Part shown: piece by piece, positions 54,979 through 63,923 of the stretch
How positions within the stretch are numbered: position 1 is the stretch's first letter
How the letters are laid out: each line of letters opens with the position of its first letter
NCBI GenBank assembly: GCA_963765285.1
Contig: CAVXVR010000004.1
Span: forward strand, 992,001-1,056,000
Direction: 5' to 3'
Length of the DNA: 64,000 nucleotides
Source: CAVWZH01 sp963765285
GTDB taxonomy: Bacteria > Acidobacteriota > Terriglobia > Terriglobales > Acidobacteriaceae
Translations under genes and position numbers: made by a program
Notes under the pieces: generated by a model
The model's database searches: none
Told to the model about the DNA's origin: nothing
Seen by the model: only the letters and a program-made list of their open reading frames with translations

Positions 54979-56268
54979 TTAGGCGGCCAAGCGGATCTTC
55001 AGTCTGGTGAGGGCAGCGCAGATTGCCAGTATCAGGCACGTGAAAAGGATTGATATCGCGATGCCGCGCCAGCCATAGCGAAAGTGCTCAAGGAAGGGCG
55101 AAACGCCGAGCAGGCTGAGGATCATCCCCCAGTAGGTGGGGAGGAGAAAGGTCAGCAGCGAGTTGGAGCCCGCGGGGCGGAAGGCAAAGGCCCACCCGAT
55201 CTTCTTCTTGATGTCGCAGAGCCAATAGAGCAGCGCGAATGCCGGGACACCGAAGGCAATGGTGTAAAGGCACCACGTGGGGGTAGCCCGGACCTTGGAA
55301 ATGCCGAGCGGCGCGAGCAGGTATCCGGCGACCAGTGTGGCGACGGCGAAGCCGAGGGCGGGCACGAGCTTCTGGCGGAAGGTTTGGAAGCGCTTGGCCT
55401 GCATGAAGATCACAGTAGTGACGACGCCCGCCATGACAAGGCTGGCGGAGGCGCCGTTGTTCCACGGCCACTCGTCCGGCGGAAAAAGAAACAGGAAGCT
55501 CAACCAGTGACCAGCGGCCGGTGAGTGCGCGGCGATCACTGCGATGAATCGACCGGTTGTGACTGCGTTGAACGTGACCAAAGCGACGAACCAGAGGAAC
55601 GGCGCGATCAGCCAGCGGCGGAATGGAATGTAGAGCACGCAGACGGCGAAGTAGGCGTAGCCGATCACCCCGAGGATATCGGGGTAACCGAAATCGATCC
55701 AATGCACTTGGCCGTTGCGGCCAGTGCGCCGAAAGATCGCGTACATGGCGACGACCATGATGACACCGACGACGCGGAGCACTTTGTGCCACATGGGGCT
55801 CTCGCCTTTGCCGGGATAGACGCTTAGGAAGAAGGAACATCCGAGGAAGCCGATCAATTCCCAGAGGCGGGGACTGATGACCATGAGGTTGGGGTCGGCT
55901 TTGCTGGCGTTGGTCTGGATCAGGCCGAGGACGACGAGCGAGACGGAACGCAGAAAGACGTGCCCCCAGAGCGCCAGTTGAGACGGGTTCTTGCGCAAGC
56001 GCGCGTTGATGGCAAGGGGCAGAGACATACCGACCAGAAAAAGGAAGATGGGGAAGACCATGTCAACGTAGGTCATCACGTCAACGTCGCGTGGGGCGTG
56101 GAAGGTCCACCAAGGCAGGCCCTTGGTATCTTCGAGGTCGTTGACGAAAATCATGACGGCGAGGGTGAGGCCGCGAAAGATGTCGACGGACTGAATGCGG
56201 GTAAAGATGAACTCGCCGGCCCCGTCGATGGAGATGTGCGGCGGATCAGTGAAGGTCGCGGTATTCAT
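54979..56268 (-). CDS. Membrane acyltransferase, HGSNAT/DUF5009-like
   Basis: 429 residues with about 10-11 membrane helices. N-terminal RIQSVDIFRGLTLAVMIFVN and PIFLFLVGMSLPLAINARL are the signature of heparan-alpha-glucosaminide N-acetyltransferase-like (DUF5009) proteins, which acetylate sugars across the inner membrane from acetyl-CoA; the conserved His for acetyl transfer cannot be assigned. It lies convergent to the lactonase-like gene and just downstream of the GH140-like gene on the same strand. A hairpin covers its ribosome site. Confidence 0.78.
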   Translation of the reverse strand: MNTATFTDPPHISIDGAGEFIFTRIQSVDIFRGLTLAVMIFVNDLEDTKGLPWWTFHAPRDVDVMTYVDMVFPIFLFLVGMSLPLAINARLRKNPSQLALWGHVFLRSVSLVVLGLIQTNASKADPNLMVISPRLWELIGFLGCSFFLSVYPGKGESPMWHKVLRVVGVIMVVAMYAIFRRTGRNGQVHWIDFGYPDILGVIGYAYFAVCVLYIPFRRWLIAPFLWFVALVTFNAVTTGRFIAVIAAHSPAAGHWLSFLFLFPPDEWPWNNGASASLVMAGVVTTVIFMQAKRFQTFRQKLVPALGFAVATLVAGYLLAPLGISKVRATPTWCLYTIAFGVPAFALLYWLCDIKKKIGWAFAFRPAGSNSLLTFLLPTYWGMILSLLGVSPFLEHFRYGWRGIAISILFTCLILAICAALTRLKIRLAA

Positions 56269-56269
56269 G

Positions 56270-56284
56270 GCACCTCGCAGGTGC
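56270..56284 (-). promoter_or_regulatory. Hairpin sequestering the ribosome site of the acyltransferase gene
   Basis: On the minus strand GCACCT-GCG-AGGTGC forms a six-base-pair stem ending one base before ATG 56268. The AGGTG ribosome-binding part lies inside the stem, so folding would lower translation. Proposed from sequence only. Confidence 0.4.
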
Positions 56285-56333
56285 TACCGATTCAGAGCGA
56301 AACGACCGATGGCGGCCGAGCCGTCAATGAAGT

Positions 56334-58832
56334 TCATTTACTGTTCTCAAGCACCAGCACCCAGTCTCCCGCTGTGGGCAACTGTTCTGGGCGGTAAGAA
56401 TCAAGAAGGATGATCTTTTCCCTGGCGTAACTGCTCCAGCCGCTTTTCGGATCCGAGGAAGGTCCAGGACCCAGGCCCTCTCCCGTCAACTCGCCGCGAT
56501 ATTGACCTCGCGCGTCGTAAAGCTTTCTCTCTAAATGAGCATCGGTGACTAGCGTAGGACTAGAGCGCAGTTCAAAATTACTAAAATCCTGGCGGGGCTT
56601 TTCAGCGCTGGGTTTTGCAGCATAGATGAGGCCCACGGCGCCGACCTTCGTGTTACTGACGCGCACAATCCCGGTGTCGTATTTCTGGTCTCCACTGACA
56701 AGCGACACTGCCGCCCATGTCCCTCTGACCTCAGCGCTCAGACGAAAATCGGGACCGATAGAGGTCACTGGCGTCACGCGCAGGCGAGCACCGTCCACGC
56801 CTTTCTTGCGATCCAGCAGGTAAAGTACTTTTTCTTTGGACGAGTAAACCGCGGCGAGATAATTGTCCGGATCGTGAAAGCGCAGGACCAATCCTGCGTC
56901 CGCGTCACTATGAACGTCGACTGCAGCAATGACGTCGGTCTCATTCAACTGATTCGCGAACGCCAGTGAATCGCCGCTGGCCGATAGGCTTCCGCTGCCG
57001 ACGGCGTTCTGGGCGCCGGAGTACGTCCAATTGGAGTTGTCGGCATTCACTACCTTGTCTTCGCGGATGATTGCACTCGGGGAAGGCCGTTCGACGGCGC
57101 CAAGATCGACCTTGATTCCCATTGAGGGTTCCCAGTAATACGCGTGATATCGAACGCCTGGTTCCAAATCCAGAACCGTTGGGGGTGTGGAACAGTTCAT
57201 GCCGAAACACGGCATGTAAACTACGCGTACTTTCCCAGCGATGCCGGCCGCATACGGAAGGCGGAAGTTTCCGTGATGTGCTTTCCATTCACCGGTCGGA
57301 AAAGTAGCGTCCACGGGTTGGGCGAAATCGTCGGCGGTAAAGATCGCCTCCATGTCATCCATGCCCCAATCAAACTGGCTCGTATCGCCACGAGGCTCGA
57401 GAAGCGTGGTTCCCCGCGGCGTAATCCATTCCGGATGCGGTTCAAACTGCCACCACGGATACTGTTGAAGAAGTTTCGCGCCCAAACCAATCTGGTAAGC
57501 GCCGGGAAAGTTCATTCCCTCTTCCCATGTCTTGAACGACCATTTGCGACGCTGAAAGGGTTTGTCGGCGCCGTACGCTTCCCAGAGGCCGTCTGCTCCG
57601 TAGGTGTAACCAGCGGCCCCGTTCAGCACGCATATCCAGAACGCCGCCCGCTGGAAATCTTCCAGGTGCGTTCCGCCGAGGCCTTCGTAGCCGATCTCGC
57701 CGATCACCTCCGGCTTGGTCACGGTTGTCCGTGCGCGATGCACGTCCAATTCTTCGATTGCAATGGGAATGCTTGACCATCCCATGTGGCTGGGTTGGAA
57801 CATGTCGAAATCCGTAAGCGCTTCGTCTTGCAAAGGCGGATCATACGGCGGCGCTTCATGCACGGTGACGGGGTGATGATAGGGATCGGTGGCGCGAACA
57901 TACCGAGCCACCTCGGTCCATCCTCCGGGAATCCGCCTGCCAAAGAAATCCGGGAACCACGCCCGGCCTTGCCCCGGCGGGTCGTAGACTTCGCCACCAA
58001 CAATCCAAAACACCGGATAAGATCCGTACCGCGCAATGATGTACCGCCAATGTTGCTTCATTTTGGCGGCGCCCATCTGCCGAAGCGACTGGAACCATGC
58101 GCCTACGATCGCGGGTGCGATCCCGGCATCCACGAGGGCTTGAATCCTGCGGTCCGCGTAATCGAAGTATCCAGGATTGATCTGCTTGAACTCTGCATCC
58201 CACACCGGGCCGCCTTCGTTGCGGAATCCCGGATCGACCGGCGCCAGCTCTTCATTCGAAGGAATCAATCCGGCAACGATTTGGACGACGGTAAAGCCCT
58301 TTGCTTTGCGGTTCGCGGTGAGCCGCTGGAATCCGTCCCAGCTCAAACGGTCGGAGAGGCCGGTCCACCAGGTATCGCCCAGCCAGTAGAACGGAGTTCC
58401 ATCGGCGTACTCGAAATAACGCTTGTTGGCGCTCACCCGCAACATGCCATGACGCAACAGGGGATTGGTCCCGGCGTAAGCGGTAATGTTCACCCGTCCT
58501 GGGTGCCCGTTAAGGTCAGGATCCGCCGGGTCCGAGCTTGCCAGTTGATAAGTGTAGACGCCGGGCGTCGGGGGGGCAAAACGCACGGTCCATTTATTGC
58601 CTCCGCTCCAAAACGTGGGAACGCGCCACGACTCTCCGTCTTTCGAAAAAACTACGTCGACATCGACATCGTTAAAGGGGTCGGCATAAGCCTTGCGCGA
58701 CTCAAAGGTCCGCTCAAACACTCGGTTCTGTGTCGAGGGCGATTGCGCATATGCCCCTGCGACCAAAAGCAGCAGAAATATGACCAGTTCCTGTGAGGGA
58801 CGAATCGAATTTGGCAAATGCTGAAGCTTCAT
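56334..58832 (-). CDS. Secreted DUF5060-DUF4038 glycoside hydrolase, GH140-like
   Basis: 832 residues with signal peptide (ELVIFLLLLVAGAYAQ). N-terminal DUF5060-like beta-sandwich (~30-125: RVFERTFESRKAYADPFNDV), then a DUF4038 TIM barrel (~135-500: LRVSANKRYFEYADGTPFYWLGDTWWTGL, WIVGGEVYDPPG, VIGEIGYEGLGGTH; the Glu of the last two motifs are candidate catalytic acids), a putative collagen-binding-type domain (~560-600) and a concanavalin/LamG-like C-terminal domain (~610-770). DUF4038 enzymes include GH140, the family of apiosidase acting on rhamnogalacturonan-II. GH140 membership needs a search. Neighbouring the ApnL-like and transporter genes. Confidence 0.8.
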   Translation of the reverse strand: MKLQHLPNSIRPSQELVIFLLLLVAGAYAQSPSTQNRVFERTFESRKAYADPFNDVDVDVVFSKDGESWRVPTFWSGGNKWTVRFAPPTPGVYTYQLASSDPADPDLNGHPGRVNITAYAGTNPLLRHGMLRVSANKRYFEYADGTPFYWLGDTWWTGLSDRLSWDGFQRLTANRKAKGFTVVQIVAGLIPSNEELAPVDPGFRNEGGPVWDAEFKQINPGYFDYADRRIQALVDAGIAPAIVGAWFQSLRQMGAAKMKQHWRYIIARYGSYPVFWIVGGEVYDPPGQGRAWFPDFFGRRIPGGWTEVARYVRATDPYHHPVTVHEAPPYDPPLQDEALTDFDMFQPSHMGWSSIPIAIEELDVHRARTTVTKPEVIGEIGYEGLGGTHLEDFQRAAFWICVLNGAAGYTYGADGLWEAYGADKPFQRRKWSFKTWEEGMNFPGAYQIGLGAKLLQQYPWWQFEPHPEWITPRGTTLLEPRGDTSQFDWGMDDMEAIFTADDFAQPVDATFPTGEWKAHHGNFRLPYAAGIAGKVRVVYMPCFGMNCSTPPTVLDLEPGVRYHAYYWEPSMGIKVDLGAVERPSPSAIIREDKVVNADNSNWTYSGAQNAVGSGSLSASGDSLAFANQLNETDVIAAVDVHSDADAGLVLRFHDPDNYLAAVYSSKEKVLYLLDRKKGVDGARLRVTPVTSIGPDFRLSAEVRGTWAAVSLVSGDQKYDTGIVRVSNTKVGAVGLIYAAKPSAEKPRQDFSNFELRSSPTLVTDAHLERKLYDARGQYRGELTGEGLGPGPSSDPKSGWSSYAREKIILLDSYRPEQLPTAGDWVLVLENSK

Positions 58833-58873
58833 TTTCGTTTCTTGCTACTCTTTTCCATATCGTTGCGGTTCGC

Positions 58874-61800
58874 TCACTGGAGCTGTCGTTCGATCGATTG
58901 CACCAGCAACTTCGAGAAAGTCTGAATCCCCTCCACCTCGCTCGGGCCGTACGGCTGGCTCCCGCCTACAGGGTCGATGGGATGGGGAAAGGCCCTCGCG
59001 GCCGATTCATCCGCCTGCTTCGCCTCGCTTAGTGCCTTTCGAAGATCCTCGCGGAAAGCGCCGTCCTTTGGCGCGGCATAGTGTCGCCGCATTCCTTGAT
59101 GAAAGTCGGCCAACGCTTCGAGCAGGGGCTGGTCTACCTGCATCTTCAGCTTGAGGAACTCGAGACCCGGCTTGCTGCCGGGTAGTGGGTCAGCCTTTAG
59201 CGCCTGATCGATGTAGTTCTGACCTTTCGAATTCAACTCGGCCATCATTGCCCAGCGTCGCGCCAGGCGGCGGTGCAACTCTTGCGCATCGATATGAATT
59301 GGCGCTAAACGGGTCGCGTAAATGCGGTCGTCAATCTCCCCGTTCCAGGTTTTGGAATCGAACACTAAATCTCTCGCGCGCTCAGGGACCGCATACACTC
59401 GATTCCACATGAAGGGCAGGTAATCCCCCTCAGGAACGGTCAGCTCTTTGGGGATTCCGCCGGTCGCGCTTGAAACCCATGGCAACACTTCATAGTGCGA
59501 GGGCGTCGGCAGGGCGCTGAAGTCCAGATACCACTTCAAAGTCTTGAGTTCACTATTTTCAGGTTGGGTTTCTGGGACCCACTGGGACTCCTTGTAATAA
59601 GCCTGCATGATGCTCCCGGCCTTGGGCCCATACAGCAGTGCGCACGCGCGTTGGAAAATGCCTCCGGGGCCGAAAATCTCTGGAGGGTAATTCTTGGCGA
59701 AGACATAGGCGAGGTTGAGGTGCATGGCTTCTTCGTAATTCTTCGGATCGGCGAAGACGCCCGTCGAGTGCCTGTTCCAGGAATACTCCGCGTTAATTAC
59801 TTCCAGCGGTTTTTCATAGAAGTTCCCGGTCGAGTAGTACATGGCGGTCGCGCCGTAATACAACGGGGTCAGTGCCGGAGTCCCGGTTAAGGGATAGTCG
59901 GTATAAAAATGTTCTGCGCCGCCCACAAAATAGACGAGGGAGCCAACGTGAATGCCCTGCTGTGCCGTACGGGCGTCGAACAGGTCGATCCAACCCTTGC
60001 CTCCGTCCGGCGGCGGAAAGATGGCGGAGATGCTCGAGCCACCAAAGCAAATCAGAACATTGTCAGACAGGGGAAGCTGACTGCTGTAGTTCGTCCAGAA
60101 CGCGAGCGTATTTGACCAGTCGGCGGATGACATGGAGTCAGGGCCGTACCCGGGAGAAACCAGGATGATCACGCAATCCCGGGCCGCATCGTACCCGTCA
60201 GGGTTCTTGACACTAGAGATGGCCTCGACCAGTTCCGAGTCGAGATGGGCCAACGCACCCACCGCTCCATTCAGAGCGGTGATGGAGTCGTTTGGCCAGC
60301 GCTTGCGGCAGCGCTCGTCGCGCTTTTTCCACATCGGTTCGAATTTGTTCAGGCCGACGTCTTCGTGGTGAATATAAAGAGCACCCGGTTCGACGGTGCG
60401 GACAAACTCGCGCAGCTCCTCCGCTTTTAGATGGTTGAGGTGATCGTTGGCCCTGCACGTCCCCATCTCGCTGCCCATGCACTGATAAGTCGGGCCATTC
60501 GGATAAGAATCCCGGTTTTTCCAGGCCTCGCCCAGATAACTCATTCCGGCGTCCACGATGCCGTAGCGGGCGCCGTAGCCACCAAACTCCAGATGAATGC
60601 CGCGGGCTCGAGCATATTGATTGAGGCCGCGCATCAAATCGCCGTAACCGCCAAACCTCTGCTTTAGGCCCCATCCAAATCCGTCGAAGAACACCATGTT
60701 GATTTTGAATCGCAACGCCTCATCCAGTTCGCGTTCACAGAGCCGCCTGAAGCCGTCGACTCCCTGGCCCCAGTCGAGCGACCAACCGTTGATCTCAGCC
60801 AGGGTCAGCCAGTCGGCGGCGGTTCGGTAGCGGAAATCCGGATAATCGCGAACGTATGCGCTTTGAATCCTGACTCCGCTGGCCGCTTTCTCGATTAACT
60901 GGAGCGCGCTCATCGCGCCCAGCAGAACACCTTGGTCCGTGCTGCCGACAATCCACAGGGATTTCGCGTCCGGCGTGCGAACCACGTAGCTCTGACCATA
61001 GTGATCGGCAGCCGTAAGCACGGAGCGGTCGCGAATAGTCAGACCTGCTCCGGGCTCGGGACTGACGCCGTAATCCCATAGATAAATTCGGACTCCGCCC
61101 GCTCCCTTTCGATTGCCCGCGTCGATTTCAATCTTTAGAGAAGAATCTGCCTGCTCGAGATCGCGGCGAAGAAAATCTGCGGCCAACTTCAGTTTCTGGT
61201 TATTCGCGGAGGTGAGCGGCCCCAGAATGATCTCGATTGTTCCGCCGTGGGTCACAAAGACCGGGGTATTGCCTGCCTCAAAATGCTGGGGCGTCGGAAT
61301 AATATGGACCGCGCCGGGAAGCCTGAGCGCCGAGCAAGCGACTGCCAGACTCAGTAGGAAACAGCGCTTCCACAGCCGTTTCCGCGAGAGTGATTGCCTT
61401 TGCGCCATCGCTTGAGATATCGCGCTGAAGAAATCCATCGACTGACCCGCACTCGTCTCGGCTCGTACAGAAAGCTCTGCCTTGTCCCGGGGGACCCGAA
61501 CCAATAAAACCAAAACCGCAGCCGTCAAGAAGGACGCTGAGAGACATCCAACTGCCACGCGGTATGAGTAGTGATTCGAAAGCAGATAGCCTGTCACCGA
61601 CGGTCCCACGAATGCCCCCAAGCCGCCAATCGAGTTGATCAGGCCGATGGAGGCCGCGGCCGCGGATTCTGTGAGAGTCAAGGTGGGCAATACCCAGAAT
61701 GATGGAGTCCAGCCGTAGGCCGCACCGCCCGTAAGACACAGCCAGATGATCACAACGAAGAGCGGCTGACCCGGCAGCGTGCTGAGAACGAAGAAAAGCG

Positions 61801-62764
61801 CAGCCAGCGCAAGCGGGACCGCGGCGTGCAACTTACGCTCGCCGGTGCGGTCCGACGATCGTCCGAACAATATGACCGACAGCAGCGCCGCCCCGAAAGG
61901 CAGCGCCGAGCAAGCCGTCGAGACAATGACCGAAAACCCGGAGGCCTTCTGGATCGAGGTCGAGAGCCACAACACAAATGCAAACGCGCCGATGTTCGCA
62001 AAAAAGAGGGAGAGAGAAAGCAGCACCACGTTTCGTTGCCGGAGGGCCGCGAGCACATCCACGTGTCCGGACGCCCTCTGACGCTGGTTTTCCTGGTCGA
62101 TCTCAGCGGCGATCCATTCGCGTTCTTCCCGCTCCAGCCAGCGCGCCTGGCGCGGATGGTCGGTCAGATAGAAAAGCGTGATAAATCCGAAGAGAACGGC
62201 GGGAATACCCTGGAGGATAAACACCCAGCGCCATCCGTCGAGGCCGAACCAGTGGAGGCGCAGAACCAGGGCAGAAATTGCCGCGCCTGAGGTAAGGGAA
62301 ACGGGGATCGCGATGAGGAACCCGGACATGGCACGACCCCGATCGCGTTGCACGAACCAGTGAGTGAGGTAGACGATTACTCCGGGGAAGAAACCCGCCT
62401 CTGCCGTACCCAAAAGGAAGCGTGTCAGATAGAACTGGGAAGACGTCCGCACAAATCCCACAAGCACGGTGCAGATTCCCCAAGTGATGAGAATGCGGGC
62501 AATCCACTTTCTGGCGCTCCAGCGTTCGACGATCAACGCGCCAGGTATTTCGAGCAGGAAATATCCGAGAAAAAAGATTCCGGCGCCGAATCCGAACACG
62601 GCTTCTGAAAACCCGAGCGCAGCCGTCATCGGCAGCTTGGCGAACGCTACGTTGGCGCGGTCCAGGTAGGCGATGAGGTAGAGTACGAAGACAAAAGGCA
62701 GAATGCGGCGGGCGATCTTTTCTCTGACACGGTTCCGCGCGGTCAGAGACAAGGAGGTTGACAT
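58874..62764 (-). CDS. MFS (ACS family) transporter fused to a GH20-like glycosidase domain
   Basis: One uninterrupted 1296-residue frame from ATG 62764 (AGGTGG ribosome site). Residues ~15-430 are a 12-helix anion:cation-symporter type MFS permease (RRILPFVFVLYLIAYLDRANVAFAKLP, RFLLGTAEAGFFPGVIVYLTHWF). After a short linker comes a basic-hydrophobic segment (~460-482: RKRLWKRCFLLSLAVACSAL), then a GH20/alpha-glucuronidase-like N-domain (IIPTPQHFEAG) and a barrel starting at DYPDFRYRTAADWL with HHEDVG and GGYGARYG motifs. Met453 (ATG 61408) could start a separate secreted protein, but no stop separates them and no ribosome site precedes it. The thirteenth helix would put the glycosidase in the periplasm. 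Confidence 0.75.
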   Translation of the reverse strand: MSTSLSLTARNRVREKIARRILPFVFVLYLIAYLDRANVAFAKLPMTAALGFSEAVFGFGAGIFFLGYFLLEIPGALIVERWSARKWIARILITWGICTVLVGFVRTSSQFYLTRFLLGTAEAGFFPGVIVYLTHWFVQRDRGRAMSGFLIAIPVSLTSGAAISALVLRLHWFGLDGWRWVFILQGIPAVLFGFITLFYLTDHPRQARWLEREEREWIAAEIDQENQRQRASGHVDVLAALRQRNVVLLSLSLFFANIGAFAFVLWLSTSIQKASGFSVIVSTACSALPFGAALLSVILFGRSSDRTGERKLHAAVPLALAALFFVLSTLPGQPLFVVIIWLCLTGGAAYGWTPSFWVLPTLTLTESAAAASIGLINSIGGLGAFVGPSVTGYLLSNHYSYRVAVGCLSASFLTAAVLVLLVRVPRDKAELSVRAETSAGQSMDFFSAISQAMAQRQSLSRKRLWKRCFLLSLAVACSALRLPGAVHIIPTPQHFEAGNTPVFVTHGGTIEIILGPLTSANNQKLKLAADFLRRDLEQADSSLKIEIDAGNRKGAGGVRIYLWDYGVSPEPGAGLTIRDRSVLTAADHYGQSYVVRTPDAKSLWIVGSTDQGVLLGAMSALQLIEKAASGVRIQSAYVRDYPDFRYRTAADWLTLAEINGWSLDWGQGVDGFRRLCERELDEALRFKINMVFFDGFGWGLKQRFGGYGDLMRGLNQYARARGIHLEFGGYGARYGIVDAGMSYLGEAWKNRDSYPNGPTYQCMGSEMGTCRANDHLNHLKAEELREFVRTVEPGALYIHHEDVGLNKFEPMWKKRDERCRKRWPNDSITALNGAVGALAHLDSELVEAISSVKNPDGYDAARDCVIILVSPGYGPDSMSSADWSNTLAFWTNYSSQLPLSDNVLICFGGSSISAIFPPPDGGKGWIDLFDARTAQQGIHVGSLVYFVGGAEHFYTDYPLTGTPALTPLYYGATAMYYSTGNFYEKPLEVINAEYSWNRHSTGVFADPKNYEEAMHLNLAYVFAKNYPPEIFGPGGIFQRACALLYGPKAGSIMQAYYKESQWVPETQPENSELKTLKWYLDFSALPTPSHYEVLPWVSSATGGIPKELTVPEGDYLPFMWNRVYAVPERARDLVFDSKTWNGEIDDRIYATRLAPIHIDAQELHRRLARRWAMMAELNSKGQNYIDQALKADPLPGSKPGLEFLKLKMQVDQPLLEALADFHQGMRRHYAAPKDGAFREDLRKALSEAKQADESAARAFPHPIDPVGGSQPYGPSEVEGIQTFSKLLVQSIERQLQ

Positions 62765-62804
62765 ATCCACCTGAAATTTCTCAACTGCACGCTCTGTTCC
62801 TGTT

Positions 62805-63923
62805 CTAGGCAACTCGCAATTTGGCAATTCCTTCCTCGTTCAGGTCGATTCCCAGCCCCGGCGCGTCCGGTATGCTCAGGAAGCCGTCCTCGGCCCGCAG
62901 TTGCTGTTTTGTGATCTCCTCGCGCAACGTGGTTCCTTCCTCGGCCACGAATTCCGTGATGAGCGCATTGGGAATCGAGTTCAGGAAGTGGAGCGCCGCG
63001 GAAACATTGATGTAGGTGGTAAATCCATGGTTGGCGACCATCAGTCCGCGGTCTTGGGCGAGGCTGGCGATCTTCATGGCCTCGGTGAATCCGCCGCACC
63101 TAGTCAAGTCCACCTGTACGACGTCAATCTTGCCCCGGTCCATGAGGTCGACGAAAGAAAGGCGATTGCTTTCTTCTTCGCCGGCGGCGATGCGAAGCGG
63201 CGAAGCCTCGGATAGTTTTCGATACCCGTCGTAGTCGTCTGGCCTCAGAGGTTCTTCCAGCCAAAAGATGTTGAATTCTTCAAACGCTCGTGCCCGCTGG
63301 ATGGCCGTCTTCGCGTCCCAGGCGAGTCCTGCATCGACGAGCAGATCGGCATCGTCCCCCAGACCTTTCCGGCCTTGTCGCACCAACTCGAGATCGAGCT
63401 TGGCATCCGGCCCCATGGGTCCCCATCCAAATTTGACCGCGCTGAATCCCTGATCTCTATAGGTTCGTGCCAACTCGTAGGTTTTCTGAGGCGTGGCCCC
63501 AAAAAGTGAGCTTGCATAACAACGCAATTTGTGGTGAAAGCCACCGCCGAGCAGTTTCCAGACCGGCAGCCCTAAGGCCTTACCCTTGATGTCCCAGAGT
63601 GCGAGGTCAATGCCGCTCATGGCATGGATTGCGACTCCGCGCCTTCCGGCATAAATGTTGGCGCGATACATCTTATGCCACAGATATTCCGTCTGGAATG
63701 GATCCTCGCCGATTACTACGTGCTTCAGTCCGGTAACGATTGTGTGCGAAAGAGGACCCTCTATGGCTCCCTTGACCGCGAGTGGTGACGAGTCGACTTC
63801 TCCAACACCTGTGATTCCTGAATCCGTCTTCACTCTTACGATGAGCGCATCCTGGCCGCTGTCAGCCCGCTCCTTTACGACGGGTTGTCGAAGGTAAATG
63901 GTCTCGACATCAATGATTTTCAT
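62805..63923 (-). CDS. Enolase-superfamily sugar-acid dehydratase (mandelate racemase type)
   Basis: 372 residues from ATG 63923 (MKIIDVETIYLRQPVV). Capping domain ~1-125, then the barrel: catalytic Lys in FSAVKFGWGP, metal ligands Asp in LLVDAGLAWD, Glu in FWLEEPL, Glu in IAAGEEE, and the His of VANHGFTTY as general acid/base. This set is typical of galactonate/rhamnonate/other acid-sugar dehydratases that produce 2-keto-3-deoxy acids, the substrates of HpcH-type aldolases as at 43364. The ATG overlaps the stop of an upstream gene by four bases. 40 bases separate it from the transporter-glycosidase gene, which it precedes. Confidence 0.87.
   Translation of the reverse strand: MKIIDVETIYLRQPVVKERADSGQDALIVRVKTDSGITGVGEVDSSPLAVKGAIEGPLSHTIVTGLKHVVIGEDPFQTEYLWHKMYRANIYAGRRGVAIHAMSGIDLALWDIKGKALGLPVWKLLGGGFHHKLRCYASSLFGATPQKTYELARTYRDQGFSAVKFGWGPMGPDAKLDLELVRQGRKGLGDDADLLVDAGLAWDAKTAIQRARAFEEFNIFWLEEPLRPDDYDGYRKLSEASPLRIAAGEEESNRLSFVDLMDRGKIDVVQVDLTRCGGFTEAMKIASLAQDRGLMVANHGFTTYINVSAALHFLNSIPNALITEFVAEEGTTLREEITKQQLRAEDGFLSIPDAPGLGIDLNEEGIAKLRVA

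Noticed and set aside
57786..58796. 336-residue plus-strand frame over the GH140-like gene
   Set aside because: No domain or ribosome site; mirror of a conserved secreted hydrolase.
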